Below are positions 1 to 17,336 of a stretch of DNA of 64,000 nucleotides, in pieces (position 1 is the first letter of the stretch; every line of letters begins with the position of its first letter). Both the position numbers and the translations under genes were made by a program. Source of the DNA: Pelomyxa schiedti. Taxonomy: Eukaryota > Evosea > Pelobiontida > Pelomyxidae. Under the pieces are notes generated by a model. That model was not told the DNA's origin and did no database searches. It saw only the letters and a list, made by a program, of their open reading frames with translations. The stretch lies in the NCBI GenBank assembly GCA_020536535.1, contig JAHLWZ010000806.1, forward strand, positions 1-64,000, written 5' to 3'.

Positions 1-1845
1 GAAGAATCAACCTCAACTGACCTCTTATCTACATTACACAAGCTCCGCACAGCATCGCCGGCTGAGGCGATTGCTCTGCTAGAAGGGAGCCCAGAAGTGG
101 CTTCCCTTTTCGAAGTCGTCCCACCCCTTGCAACAGACATCCAAGATGCCATTGCGTGGGTGAAAACCACAATGAACATCAAAGTCCCAAGGAAAAAGTA
201 TGCACCTTTTCCGGAAATCCCAGCCAAAACTACCCTTTTTGCACAAATGCTGGACCCAGAAACTGGAACACTCACTAGCGACTCCAAAAGGAAGGATGAA
301 ATCACCCGCAACTTCTGGGCACCTCTCCTCGGCCCAATTTCGTCTGACCCAGAAGCCCGGCAGGAGTTACTGTCCAAGTATACCCGGAAACTTACCCCAA
401 TCCCAGACCTTACCCTGGACGATTTGGAAGGAGCGATTATGAGCTCAAAGTCCAAATCGGCCCCTGGCCCTGATGGCATAGGCTTTGCAGCTTGGAAAGC
501 CTTTCCTACACTGTCAGCTGCCATTCTATACGAGATGTTTGAATGGTTGTCAGAACACGAAGCCCCTGCTCACTTCAATGACTCGCTCTTCTTTGCTTTT
601 CCCAAGGTAGAGGGTACTACTTTGATTACAGAGTCGAGGCCAATCTCCCCACCAAACGCCGACAACCGCATCATTACCAAAGCCATAGCCCACACTCTCA
701 ACCCACTTATTGCCGATCTCTGCCACCCAAACCAGAATGGGTTTTTCGAGGGCAGACTTATTGACAATAATATCACATCAATATCCAACCTCTTTTATGG
801 AGCAAGGAGCAAAAGAATGCCTATTCAATTCCTCTTCACTGACTTCTCCAAGGCATATGATAATCTGGATAGGGATGCAATTATCCAGATTCTCCAGCAC
901 ATTGAGATGACACCCAAATGGGTAAATGTCATCCAACACCTCATGCAAACCACGGAGGCTTATCTCCCATCTGGTATTCACTTCCCACTGCGCAGAGGAG
1001 TCCGCCAAGGATGCCCCTTATCCCCCATCCTTTTCAACATCGTGATAGACACTTTGCTGAGGATGCTCCAAAGATCACCTATGAGCCCCAAGATATCTGC
1101 TTACGCAGACGACATTTGCACCCTCTGGGGAAACGCGGAAGACCTGGATAAGGCTTCCCCCCTTTTCAACTGCTACTGCAAGTCCACTGGTGCAGCTCTG
1201 AACATGAAAAAGACAGAGATACTGGCAGGCTACCCTCCAGTCCCTCACCCTGTGACCTCTAAAGCCTGGCCGGTACAGACGGTGACATCCTATAAGTACC
1301 TGGGAGTACTGATAGGACACCTCTCTAGCACAGAGAGAATCTCTCCCTCAATCACCAAAGCAATCAAAAGAGCCCAGGAGATCATTCCCAGAGTTATTGG
1401 TTTGCAAAGGAAAATCCTAGCAACCAACCTCTATGTCAACTCAATCCTCACCTACCAATGCCGCTTTGAGATCTATCCCCTCAAGACTGTGTGGAACCCA
1501 TATATGGGAAAGATCTACAGGCTGATCACCCCATCTCACTGCACCTCGCAAGAGCATTTGACAACGCTCACAGCAGATGGGGGCTTTGCCACCCCCCTCC
1601 TGGACATGGCTTGGTGGAATGTTGCCACCGCCGTGTCGGCCCTCAGGCATCCAAACCGCACAGACCCGAAGAAGGTCTTACCTACCTCCCCACTGCAGTT
1701 AATCCACACGTTCAATGAGAAGATTCCACCAACCCTCAGGAGCCCCACTGACATTTACAGGGCAATCCTGGATGAACGCCCAGGAAAATCCCTGCACCAC
1801 AAGCTTCGGACCACAATGATAGAGAAACCGACAGCGGCTCACTGA
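1..1845 (+). CDS. reverse transcriptase of a non-LTR retrotransposon (5' partial)
   Basis: The reading frame is open from the first base of the window, so the true start is upstream. The protein carries recognisable RT motifs in order: SAPGPDGIG (motif near RT1), SRPISPPNADNRIITK, FLFTDFSKAYDNLDR (motif A with catalytic Asp), RRGVRQGCPLSPILFN (motif B) and SAYADDI (motif C, the catalytic YADD box), then YKYLGVLIG. The enzyme would copy element RNA into DNA at a nicked genomic target. No endonuclease is visible before the RT domain in the part present; it could be upstream, or a restriction-like one could lie after the zinc knuckle. The frame stops at TGA in the usual RT-to-CCHC linker. Confidence 0.88.
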   Translation, partial: EESTSTDLLSTLHKLRTASPAEAIALLEGSPEVASLFEVVPPLATDIQDAIAWVKTTMNIKVPRKKYAPFPEIPAKTTLFAQMLDPETGTLTSDSKRKDEITRNFWAPLLGPISSDPEARQELLSKYTRKLTPIPDLTLDDLEGAIMSSKSKSAPGPDGIGFAAWKAFPTLSAAILYEMFEWLSEHEAPAHFNDSLFFAFPKVEGTTLITESRPISPPNADNRIITKAIAHTLNPLIADLCHPNQNGFFEGRLIDNNITSISNLFYGARSKRMPIQFLFTDFSKAYDNLDRDAIIQILQHIEMTPKWVNVIQHLMQTTEAYLPSGIHFPLRRGVRQGCPLSPILFNIVIDTLLRMLQRSPMSPKISAYADDICTLWGNAEDLDKASPLFNCYCKSTGAALNMKKTEILAGYPPVPHPVTSKAWPVQTVTSYKYLGVLIGHLSSTERISPSITKAIKRAQEIIPRVIGLQRKILATNLYVNSILTYQCRFEIYPLKTVWNPYMGKIYRLITPSHCTSQEHLTTLTADGGFATPLLDMAWWNVATAVSALRHPNRTDPKKVLPTSPLQLIHTFNEKIPPTLRSPTDIYRAILDERPGKSLHHKLRTTMIEKPTAAH

Positions 1846-2088
1846 ATCAACCTGGTCAAGAACCTCAACACCAAGGGAATCCCTCCAACCCTGCGGAATC
1901 ACGCTCTCCAAATTGCAACCGGCATGAAGCCCCTGAACAACCGCATGTCCCACATCCTCCACATTGCCTCAACATGCCGGCACGGCTGCAATTCCCCGGA
2001 ATCGGTCAAGCACATCCTCAACACATGTCGCCATAACGCCGCAATCCGCAAGGAACTCCGGTTAAACTCCCTGAAGACTTTGATGTAA
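1846..2088 (+). pseudogene. CCHC zinc-knuckle segment downstream of an in-frame TGA
   Basis: Directly after the TGA at 1843-1845 the same frame stays open for 80 codons to TAA at 2086. It contains CRHGC...H...C with spacing C-x3-C-x7-H-x4-C, the knuckle typical of the C-terminal region of R2, NeSL and CRE-like LINEs. In-frame continuation of family-typical sequence indicates that the TGA is a recent point mutation or a readthrough site, not the natural end of the ORF. A restriction-like endonuclease domain, expected further downstream in such elements, is not visible. Confidence 0.7.
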
Positions 2089-2684
2089 CTCCTAACACCC
2101 CGAACTCCGCTAAATCCGCCGCTAGGAATCTGGTAGGTTTATACAACTACCATGTGTCAACTCTGCCCCAAAACTTGGCCCTGCTCGAGCTAAGGAGGAA
2201 CGTTGGTCTTCCAACTCAATCGAAGATTGACTCGGAAGCTGTGATCCCTCCCAATCACATTTACCCTCCATAAACACCGCGGAGAGACCCGGACCATCAC
2301 ACAACCGCCTTTGATCAGTAACACACATAATGTAGCAGCCTCACCATAACCAGACAATCACCGCGTAGCAGTCAAACACACCGCACAAACAACCACGCCA
2401 CCCACGGTACACTAGAAGCCCCCCCGCTTCACTGTTTTTCAGTAATAACCTTAACACACGCCTTCCGTTTCTGTGGTCTTAACCCCCGCGACGGTAAGTC
2501 CAACGTTCGGAAAGTGAAAGAACCAGGTTCGATTTCTACCAAAAGCTTTTTTTTTTGGAACCACCGCCCAACCTGCACTATGTACAACCCCGAGTAAATA
2601 CCTCGTCTTATATAATTCCATAGCCTCGTCGAAACATAACAAAGAAGACAAATTCCAGCCGGCTAAATGTAATAATAGAAAATT
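2089..2684. other. gene-free stretch, probably LINE 3' UTR and flank
   Basis: No convincing coding sequence is present on either strand. There are stops in all frames, a T10 run near 2550 and A/T-rich sequence approaching 2684. It may be the 3' untranslated part of the preceding retrotransposon, but no terminal repeat or poly(A) end defines a border. Confidence 0.4.
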
Positions 2685-3358
2685 ATTTTGGGACTCACAC
2701 CAAAAACATCAAAATCGGCGAAAAATGCGAGTTTCTCCATGCCCTGTGGAGGGAAAAATCTGGGTGCTGGGCTGCAACCTGGGCCAAAAAACAGCCGATG
2801 ATATCCCCCTGGTTTGGTTGCGTCTGTGTCTGCTGCAAGGGAGAAATGAATTTTTTACTTGAAAAAGACCCTGGACCCAGAAAAAAAAAGAAAAAAGGTT
2901 CCGGGTCTGGGTTTTTTTCTTGGAAAACCAGCTGGAAGTGGTGGAGGCTGCTTGGTTAATGAGGTTGTGGGGGAAGCACAACAGCTTAGTTTGATTGGCA
3001 ATAAGGTGTAGACTGGTGCCAGCTATGACATGTGGCATTTGATGTGGTATTTTGGGTCAAAAACAAGTGAGTGACCGCTCTTGGGTCACAGTCCACTTGT
3101 TCTTGTAAATACAACATTAGTTTTCACCAAGGAGATGTTTTTTCTTGATTCTTTGGGTGGTAGGGGACCTCGGCAACAACAAGTTTTTTTTTTTCTTTGT
3201 GCAAACAATGTCTTGGTGTTTGCTTGTTGAAATATAACAAAACCAACCTTGTTTCAACCAGCCAACCACAACACCACAACAGAGGTTTTCTAAGAAAAAA
3301 AACCGGACCCGGAACTTTTTTACCCGGACCCAGAAAAACCCTGTGTGAGTCCCAAAAT
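2685..3358. repeat. fold-back (MITE-like) element with terminal inverted repeats
   Basis: The two ends, 2685-2700 and 3343-3358, are exact 16-bp inverted complements (ATTTTGGGACTCACAC and its complement). A second inverted pair lies inside: about 2897-2929 matches the complement of 3284-3315 with few mismatches, including GGTTTTC, an A-run and GACCCGGAAC. The centre near 3066-3105 holds a further small palindrome (AACAAGTG with CACTTGTT). No coding sequence fits the span, so it is a 674-bp non-autonomous fold-back element. A target-site duplication is not clear; the flanks are A/T-rich. Confidence 0.7.
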
Positions 3359-3670
3359 TGAAATCGAAAATAATGTTATCAGGTCCACTCACTGATTATT
3401 ACGTGGTTGAAACTCCACGACGCGTAGCGACAACAGAAGCACACAAAGTACCCGACACTGCCAAATGGAGACATATTCAGCCTGGGAAGATCAATGATGA
3501 TGATTGGGACATCCTTTTTTGTGCTCTTCTACCTCTTCGGAATGGTGATGGGAGCCTGCCACAATTGTCTCCAGCGTCTCTTCAAACCCGAGCTACCCCC
3601 ATCTCCCGGGTTCCCTGTTTCCATCTCGTACTTTTCGCGATCAAACCAAACATAAAAAAAAACCTCGAGG
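3359..3670. other. intergenic stretch upstream of the HMG-box gene
   Basis: An ATG-initiated frame crosses this interval but resembles no family and runs out of frame over the N-terminus of the following gene, so I do not call it. The segment just before the ATG at 3671 is probably the promoter and 5' UTR of the HMG gene. Confidence 0.35.
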
Positions 3671-4482
3671 ATGTCGGACGAGGAGACGACTACGACGAGT
3701 ACCACCACGACCACTGCGACTAGCGCCAAAGCAAAAAAGAAGATGGATAAGAAGAAAAAACGGGAGGAAGAGCGCGAGGTACTTTTGTCCCCCCCCCCCT
3801 TTTTTTGGTTTGGTGGAAAAAAAACATAATACGTAGTAACATCAACATTACCTATGTTTTTCTTTCAATACTGGTTCTTTATAAAGTCATTTATTTTTTT
3901 TCCTCCTGCCCCTTCTGCTGTTTGTTTTGCTTTAACACGTAGGTTACTGTGATAGGAAGATGAATTTGCTGCGTATGAAGCCAAGAAAAAAGCTGAGCGG
4001 GAAGCAAAAGAACGAGCTACCAAAGCTTCTATGAGAGAGAGGACTACTGCTCACAAGCCCGCCGAGCCTGCCACAAAAACCAAGGTATATCTGCTGCCAC
4101 AAATTTAGAAACTGAATTGTGCTTGAGACGCACAATTTATTCAAATACATACACATACACATACACATTGTCATACACTCACCACTAGCCAGAAAAAGTC
4201 CAAGCCGGCACAGCCTAGTACAGCATTCAAGTATTTCTGTGCTGATCACCCAGGTGTTAGTAGAGATGATTGTGTTGAAATGTGGAAAACCCTTCCCCCA
4301 CCTCAAAAGACTGTGAGTTCACTTTGACTTGGATTCCCTTTTATCCTCACCTCCAAACTAAGGTCTACAAGGACAAGGCCACCAAGGACCAGGCCCGTTA
4401 TGATGCAGAAATGGCAGAATGGGAAGAAGCACAAAAAGAAGCACCCCCTTCTGGTGGCAAAAAGGAAAAACGGAGAATGTGA
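3671..4482 (+). CDS. HMG-box protein
   Basis: Four exons join cleanly: 3671-3778, 3956-4084, 4193-4312 and 4363-4482, all phase 0 with GT-AG introns. The protein of about 131 aa starts with a Ser/Thr- and Lys-rich segment (MSDEETTTTST), followed by a charged helical region. A single HMG-type box comes next: PSTAFKYFCADHPGV, EMWKTLPPPQK, then the basic third helix KDKATKDQARYDAEMAEW. It ends in a Lys-rich tail. HMG-box proteins bind and bend DNA without strong sequence preference in chromatin, which is the likely role. The box is divergent, with one unusually short helix-2 segment. The second intron contains an ACATAC microsatellite. Confidence 0.75.
4146..4168 (+). repeat. ATACAC microsatellite in an intron
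   Basis: Short tandem copies of ATACAC lie within the second intron of the HMG-box gene. It is not coding. Confidence 0.6.
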
Positions 4483-4537
4483 GTCTAACTGGCTTCTACA
4501 ATTTACCAAGGGAATTAAGAAAAGTGTGAACCTTATT

Positions 4538-7027
<2,490 letters not shown>

Positions 7028-7278
7028 TGTACCTCTTCGCTTTCGTTGTGTTTTTTCGGAAGTTTTCCTTCCTCAGGGGTCGTTTCTCTCAAGACTGGAA
7101 TCTGGAAGAATGGGTGGGACCATGGGAATCCCAGTCCGGGGTACATTCTAACGGGAGAGGAGAGTTGTCAATCGAAGAGAAATTTTCTCTGAGGAAAGTT
7201 CTATCCGGAAGCTAACCTAATTGCATTTTCTCTGTTCATTTTTTTCAAAAAAAACTAAAAAGGAGGAGATACGCCGGA

Positions 7279-11532
<4,254 letters not shown>

Positions 11533-11772
11533 TAACCTTCAAACAACCAAATAAACCACTTCGAGACGAAGGTTCAAGAAACTTCCCTTTTATCAACCAC
11601 CACCTCAAACGTGCGTTCGTCCTTCTTGGTTTTACAAAATGCATTTCGCGGATTTCGTCTTTTTTTGGCTATTACTTTCAAAGCGGGTCTAGAAGGGCAC
11701 CCGGTAGGTAAAACAAAAAAAAAAGGTCAAGAGATCTCGTATTGCCGTGGGTCGTTTGCTAACTGAAAGCGT
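11533..11772. other. intergenic region between two same-strand genes
   Basis: The interval holds T- and A-runs and no coding signal. It should contain the DHX8 polyadenylation site and the promoter of the next gene. Confidence 0.4.
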
Positions 11773-14700
11773 ATGAGCGACAACAACGTGGTAGTACTGT
11801 CGGAAACATCGTCGTCCAGCTCCACGACCTCGGGGTCCACGACCGAGACAGTCAAGACAACGACGCGCGTGACGCGGGCGGCGCTCAAGCCCGAGACGGC
11901 GACGCTGGTGGCGTCGTTGATCGGGGACCAGGCCGAGGGCGCCGACGAGGAGTACGACGACGGCGACGACCTCCTCGAGGCGCTCGAGTTCGACGGCGAG
12001 GTGGAGGAGATAGCGCCGCAGGTCGTGGAGCCCGCCGCCGCCCGCTCGCCCGGGGCGTCGCCCGTGTTCGCGCCGTCGCCCTCGCCAAAGAGGGAGCGGA
12101 TGCCCTCCCCGGGGGGCGGGGGCGGGCGCGGGAGGGCGCCGCTGAGCAGGCTCAAGAGCGTGGTGGGGCAGATGATGACGGCTGGGGGGGAGCCCGGGGG
12201 CCTGGCGAGGAGGAGCAGCAGCGGGAGGCTGGAGGGCCCGGAGGAGCGGGCCCTCAAGGCCAAGAAGTTCCTGCTGCAGAAGAAGGGCGTCGGGAAGTGG
12301 GTTTCTGAGGCCACTGGGAGCCAGGCTTCCGAGGCAACGTTGGACAGTGACTTGGCTGATGGGGTGTGTGTGGTATTTGTAGTAGTAGCTGTTGTTGCTG
12401 CCATGTTTTCATGCTGCTTTCATCACTGAAAGCCTGTTTTGTGTTTGGGGTTTGGTCCCTGGCAACGTGTCCAACTGCCTTTTACAACAGAGAGCACTGT
12501 GCAATCTGGCCAACAAAATAAAAGAAAATTCTGTTTCACACATAAGACCTGCTGATGATGCTGTTAATACCATTTTTGATTCACTGCACAATGCGCAAGC
12601 TTTCCTAAATGCATGCCAAGCATTTGGTTAGTACCTACTAGTCTAAACTTTTGTCGCTGTTGCACCATCACTGATTTTACAAGGTCTCGCACCCTCTGAC
12701 CTTTTCTTACCTTGTGACCTAATTTCCCGCAAAAACTTACCTCGTGTTGTTGGGTGCCTGGCCAAACTGGGCCATATTGTCTCCCAAAATCATTTCACTC
12801 CTGAGTATACTGATGCTGATGAGTCTTCTCTTACTCCTGAAGAAATTCAGCAGGCAGAAAAGCTCACTTTTGCAACTGCGGTAATTCTAATTCAAACCAT
12901 CAATATGACACTTATGTTCAGTTATAGCCTTTATCATGTGGACATGATGAAGCAGAGATTATTGAGGTTCTTTCATTCATCTCACACTGCTGATTAAATG
13001 TGCCACAGAGCTTAGTGCTCAGTTTTGACTTGATGAAAGGGAAACTGAAGGAAGCTGAAGTATGTCCTCTGTGTTCCGTCTGTTGCGTTTACTTCTACTG
13101 TTAGGCGGAGAGAAACCAATTGCAAATCCAACACAATGCTGAAATAGCACAGTTGAAGTCTTCATTTGAGTCTGACAAGGATAGACTTGCAAAACAAAAT
13201 GAAGAGTACAAAGAAAAACAGGAAGTACTGAGATCTCAGCTTGACACGGCTGAGAAAGAATTAGCAAAACTGAAAAGTGAGACCGCTTCTCATGTTTGTG
13301 TCAGTGACACTGCAACTGAGGACAAGAAACACATTGATGACCTGCTGGAGAAGTCCCGTGGACTAGGGGAGAGACTTTCAACCAAGTGCCAAGAACTGGA
13401 TGCAGCTGAAAAAAAACTGGCCCAACAAAAACTCGAGACTGTACAGTCGGAGAATGATATGAGAAGCAAACTGGAAGGACAAGGTCGACAGCTGGAATCT
13501 GCCACAAATGAGCTTGAAGAACTCAAAAAGCGTGCACTGACACGGGAGAATTCGTTACAAGAACAGCTCAACACCAAGTCTAAAGAACTTGATGCTCTCA
13601 TAAAACAGATGGAAAATCAAAAAGAGCAAGCAGAGAAGTCTGCCCATGGTCTTCAAACTCAAATAACTGCACTCTCTCACACAGCAGAGCAAGAGCTCCA
13701 ACAAGTAAGACAAGAACTGCAACAAAGGAATGAATCACTTGCTGATCATCAGGCCGCTGTGCAGACACTGGAAAGAAAAACGCGGGAACTTGATCAACAG
13801 AGTGAAGCCGGGTTAAGAGAACTGACTAAAAAACTGCAAGATGCCCTGCGCGAGCTGGCTGCCCGTGATTCAGCAGTCAAAGACTTGAGAAATGAAAAAA
13901 CAAATGTTGAGAGTGAATTGACTAAACTGCGTACACTCTACAACAACGTCATCCATGAGAAGGAGACTTCTGACAAAGCGGCACTACAGCAACGCGAATT
14001 AGCTGACAGCACTGTAGTAACTCTAAAGCAACAATGTGAGAAAGAATTGGCACAAAAAAAGAAGGAATTTGAGAAGGAGATGCTGCGTGAGAAGGAGACC
14101 TTCAAAAAAGAGATTGAAAAACATAGAGAGGTTGCTTCACAGAGAGACCATGCCCTGCAACAGCGTGAGCAACACTTAAAGTCTGTGGAGTCCAAGGCTG
14201 AATTGGGTCAGAGGGATGCTGAGAACCAGAAGAAAGCACTTCTAGCGAAGCAGCGTGAACTTCAAGACAAACTGCAACATGCATCACATGCAAATGAGCA
14301 GCTTACCAAACAACATGAGGAATTGACTCAAAAGAACACCGCCCTAGCACGGCAAGTCCAAGAATTGCGAATGGACGCAACTAAAGTTTCTGTTGACAAA
14401 CAAAAAGCTGAATTGGCAAACCTATTAGATAAAGCACGGCAAGATTTAGAAAAAGAGAAAAAACAGGCAGCAAAACTACGGACAGACCTGGCAACATCGG
14501 CCACAACAATAACGCAACTCAGACAGGATACGGCCACCAAATCTACAACTTCCAGTAAGGTTTGCTATCGTTTTGTGTTGGCTCTTTTTAAACTTTTAAC
14601 AGGAAAATGCAACTCGTGAGAACCTTGACAACTACAAAAAGACAATGTTCGTTACTTCACAAAAATTTCTCTTGACTGTCTTGTAGTTTAGGTTTACAAA

Positions 14701-15012
14701 ACGATAATTCACGCCTGATTAAGGAGGTACAGGATGCTAAAGCCCAACTGCAGTATGTCACATAGTCTCAATTTTTGTGGTTTACATAGATGCCAAAAGA
14801 CAGGTTCGAACTCAAACAGATATCTGGAAGACAAAGTATAACACCTTAATGAGTGACAGAGAACAAGAGCAAGTATTTCACAAAATCCCTGGTTTTTTTC
14901 CCCTAAATGTTTGTAGATGTCACGCTCACTGACACCGAGGGAAGTAAGACCCAAGCTTGTCAGTACCACAACAGTTGATGGCACACCCCCTATATCATCA
15001 GTAGTATTCTAA
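11773..15012 (+). CDS. calponin-homology domain protein with long coiled coil
   Basis: Exon 1 (11773-12363) is GC-rich and encodes an acidic, Ser/Pro/Gly-rich N-terminus. It ends in the first helix of a CH domain (KKGVGKWVSEATG). The domain continues through exons 12491-12626 (LCNLANKI, AFLNACQAFG) and 12684-12880 (SDLFLPCDL, NLPRVVGCLAKLG), matching the type-3 calponin/transgelin pattern. From 13009 onward the protein is an almost uninterrupted coiled coil of over 450 residues (heptads such as RQLESATNELEELKK). The CH domain suggests an actin-linked or cytoskeletal scaffold. The last small exons after about 14750 are uncertain; I could not find a junction that preserves the coding-looking frame RTQTDIWKTKYNTLMSD, so the stop at 15010-15012 is tentative. 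Confidence 0.78.
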
Positions 15013-15268
15013 ATTACTTTCTACCTTTTCTGATGGTTTCCAATACTCACCCTTGAATATGTCTTCGTCGTAGAGAAAAGTACCAGCAGAAACAGCTCAC
15101 TTTTCTGCTCGTCTGGACTCCCAGTTGACAATCGAGACACATTGCTCCAATTGCATTCACCCAGCCTCCCCATTCGAGCCAACAACCCTTGAAAAATTGT
15201 GTGAACTCCATCTCACCACAAAAAAACACGATAGCACTTCCACAATCTTACTAATTTCGTGAAGCTAC

Positions 15269-15821
15269 ATGGCCAAGCTCAACAAATTGGGGGCATGCAT
15301 GGCGGATATGGAGGCTAAGAACCACCAACTTGAATTGGAGAACCAAGTATTCTACCGGTAAAAACCGCAAATGAAAGCAAGTGGTTTCTTAACTTGAATG
15401 CAGACAAATAAAGGCACGCGAGATGGCAGCACAAGAACCAACCCCACCCAAGCCAAACCAAGTCACTGAAAGTTCCCTCTATCGAAGGGTAAGAGCCGGG
15501 CCCCCTCACACACTTCCGCAAACGAAGCACTCATCACACCAATAGGTTGACATTCTCAGTTCACAACTGCAAAAGCTGTCCACACAACTCAAAGAATTCG
15601 AAGTTGAAAACTCCGCACTCAAGTCCAAGCTCGCGTCGCAGCAGCAAGAACTCAGCCGAATCACGCAAGTGAGGCACAGACCACTCAGCTACACAACTTC
15701 CATTTCATCATCATCCTCCACAATCCACACCTCCACAACAACTTCCCAACGCATCACTGCACCAGCCACCCAACACCAACAAACAAAAAAACCCCAGCCA
15801 TCCACCACCAGCACCAGCTAA
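15269..15821 (+). CDS. coiled-coil protein, unrecognised, 5' end uncertain
   Basis: An ATG at 15269 opens a frame MAKLNKLGACMADMEAKN that continues over two short introns. A clear heptad region follows (ILSSQLQKLSTQLKEFEVEN), then a Ser/Thr-rich tail ending at TAA 15819-15821. It resembles no family beyond coiled coil. It could be a separate small gene or, if splicing extends upstream past 15012, the last part of the preceding coiled-coil gene; both are on the plus strand and similar in composition. Confidence 0.45.
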
Positions 15822-16074
15822 ATGTAAAGCCTTTATCATAAAAATAAATGCACACATATTTTTGAGCTTTAGACATGGAAGAAGTACAGTCTGCGAAGGG
15901 CCTGTTAGAATGGGCAAAAATTAGATGGGTTTTGCCTTGCCACCGTCCGTGGTGCCCTACAAGACTCAGCTTGTAAGGGAGAAGGATCAAGTGGCAAAGC
16001 AGAACTGAAACTTTGGCTTTTCACAACCAGATACTTCTTCGTACCCCATTGTGGGTAGAACAAAATCCCGCTCA
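15822..16074. other. intergenic stretch
   Basis: Only very short frames are present (for example MGFALPPSVVPYK near 15930). I see no supported gene. Confidence 0.35.
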
Positions 16075-17202
16075 ATGTCGGCAACCACACCTTGTTCATG
16101 CACAAGCACAACAAGCAGTAGCTGCCCAGAGGACAGTGTTGTCGACAACCAGCAAGACCCCGACGCCGAACCAGCCATGGAAACCACCGACGTGCCCACA
16201 TCGTCCTCGTCCTCGGCGTCGGCGTCGGCGTTGGCGTCGTCGGGAGGGGAGGCCCTCGGGTGCGCGCCGGCGTCGAGCACCTCGTGGAGCGCGGCCGACA
16301 GCACCGAGTTTGCGGCGAGGCGCCTCGCCAACATCGCGCTTATGGGGTACACGCAGCAGCGCGAGACGATGTGGCCCAAGGGCGGGCGGGCGGTCGTGGC
16401 CCAGTACAACGACGAGGCCATCTTGGTGTACCAGGCCTACTGCCACTCCATCGCGGACTACGCTGTCAAAAACCAGAAGTTCGAGGGGTGCCCCGACTGG
16501 CAGTCGACAAGTCTGTGCTTCCCCCATATCCTAGCTCCCCGTCGTTGTTGTTGATTGTTTGTTTGATTGGTTGACTGTTGAAATTGGCAGGAATGACGTG
16601 GATCAAGCCAAATTTCCTGTGGATGATGTACAGGTCCAACTGGGCAAATAGGAAGGGGCAGGAAAGAATCCTAGGGGTTTGTGACACAACCTAAAAAACA
16701 CATTCCGAAGGAGCTTCCTAATTATGGCCGTACTAGATTTGGATGCGCCGAGATGCTTTCGAGCATATATTGAAGCTCACACTACACTCCAGCTATGACC
16801 CTGATGCCTATGATAACCCCAATGATTATCGCCGCAAGGCAGCTTCAGCTAAATCCAGTGGCCGGTACGTCAGGATCCAGTGGGATCCCGACCATCACCC
16901 TGATGGATCAAAGCTTGGATTGCGGTACATTCCCCCAACCACTGTTTCTTTCTCATTCCGCACTAACCAACCAAACATTCTGTACTGTATTGTATTGTAG
17001 GCGTGACATACAACTCGGACTGAAATCCCTGGATATGTTTGCAAACGGCACAGCATTCCTTGCAATTGTGGATGCCACTCCCATTGCAAAAGAACAGTAC
17101 CGCCACGTTCTATCCCGGGAGTATGACCAATTGCAAGTACCTCTGGAACGTGTGTACCCTGTACCAGGGGACATTGCTCGGCACCTTGGGATGTCCTTGT
17201 AA
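16075..17202 (+). CDS. DUF4291 family protein
   Basis: Four exons join in frame: 16075-16510, 16591-16676, 16737-16924 and 17001-17202. After a Ser/Ala-rich N-terminus the conserved DUF4291 blocks appear in order: [65 protein letters not shown], then a [10 protein letters not shown] segment and a C-terminal helix. DUF4291 proteins have no established biochemical function; they are common in bacteria and scattered in eukaryotes. The first exon is far more GC-rich than the rest. The 5' end may extend upstream, since the frame is open to 16051 without another ATG. Confidence 0.85.
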
Positions 17203-17336
17203 TTGAGACACTAAGAAATTGGCTATACAATTACAAAACAAACAGAGGTTTTTTTTTTTTTTTGGCTAGAATATCAACAACAATACTTTATGCTGGCTAT
17301 AAATATCTATAGTAGGTAGTGTAGTACAGTACAACG
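17203..17336. other. convergent intergenic region
   Basis: This 134-bp gap separates two converging genes. It contains a T15 run (17249-17263), which on the minus strand is an A-run. Both polyadenylation sites must lie here. Confidence 0.4.

Larger units (their letters stand above)
1..2088 (+). mobile_element. non-LTR (LINE-type) retrotransposon, 3' part
   Basis: This is the 3' part of a LINE-type element whose 5' end lies left of the window. It encodes a reverse transcriptase ending in TGA at 1843-1845. The same frame then continues to TAA at 2086-2088 and encodes a CCHC zinc-knuckle motif of the kind that follows the RT domain in R2-like and related elements. Unlike the host genes around it there are no introns. 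The 3' untranslated boundary is not obvious; element sequence may continue into the gene-free stretch after 2088. I see no clear poly(A) tail or target-site duplication. Its identity as a non-LTR element is firm; the lineage is inferred only from the CCHC spacing. Confidence 0.85.

Noticed and set aside
1843-1845. TGA as a sense codon in a variant genetic code
   Set aside because: Several confident host genes (HMG-box, DHX8) end in TGA exactly where the family ends, so the code looks standard.
15754-16201. Minus-strand frames in 15.7-16.2 kb
   Set aside because: They overlap a supported plus-strand tail and the DUF4291 first exon and show no domain.
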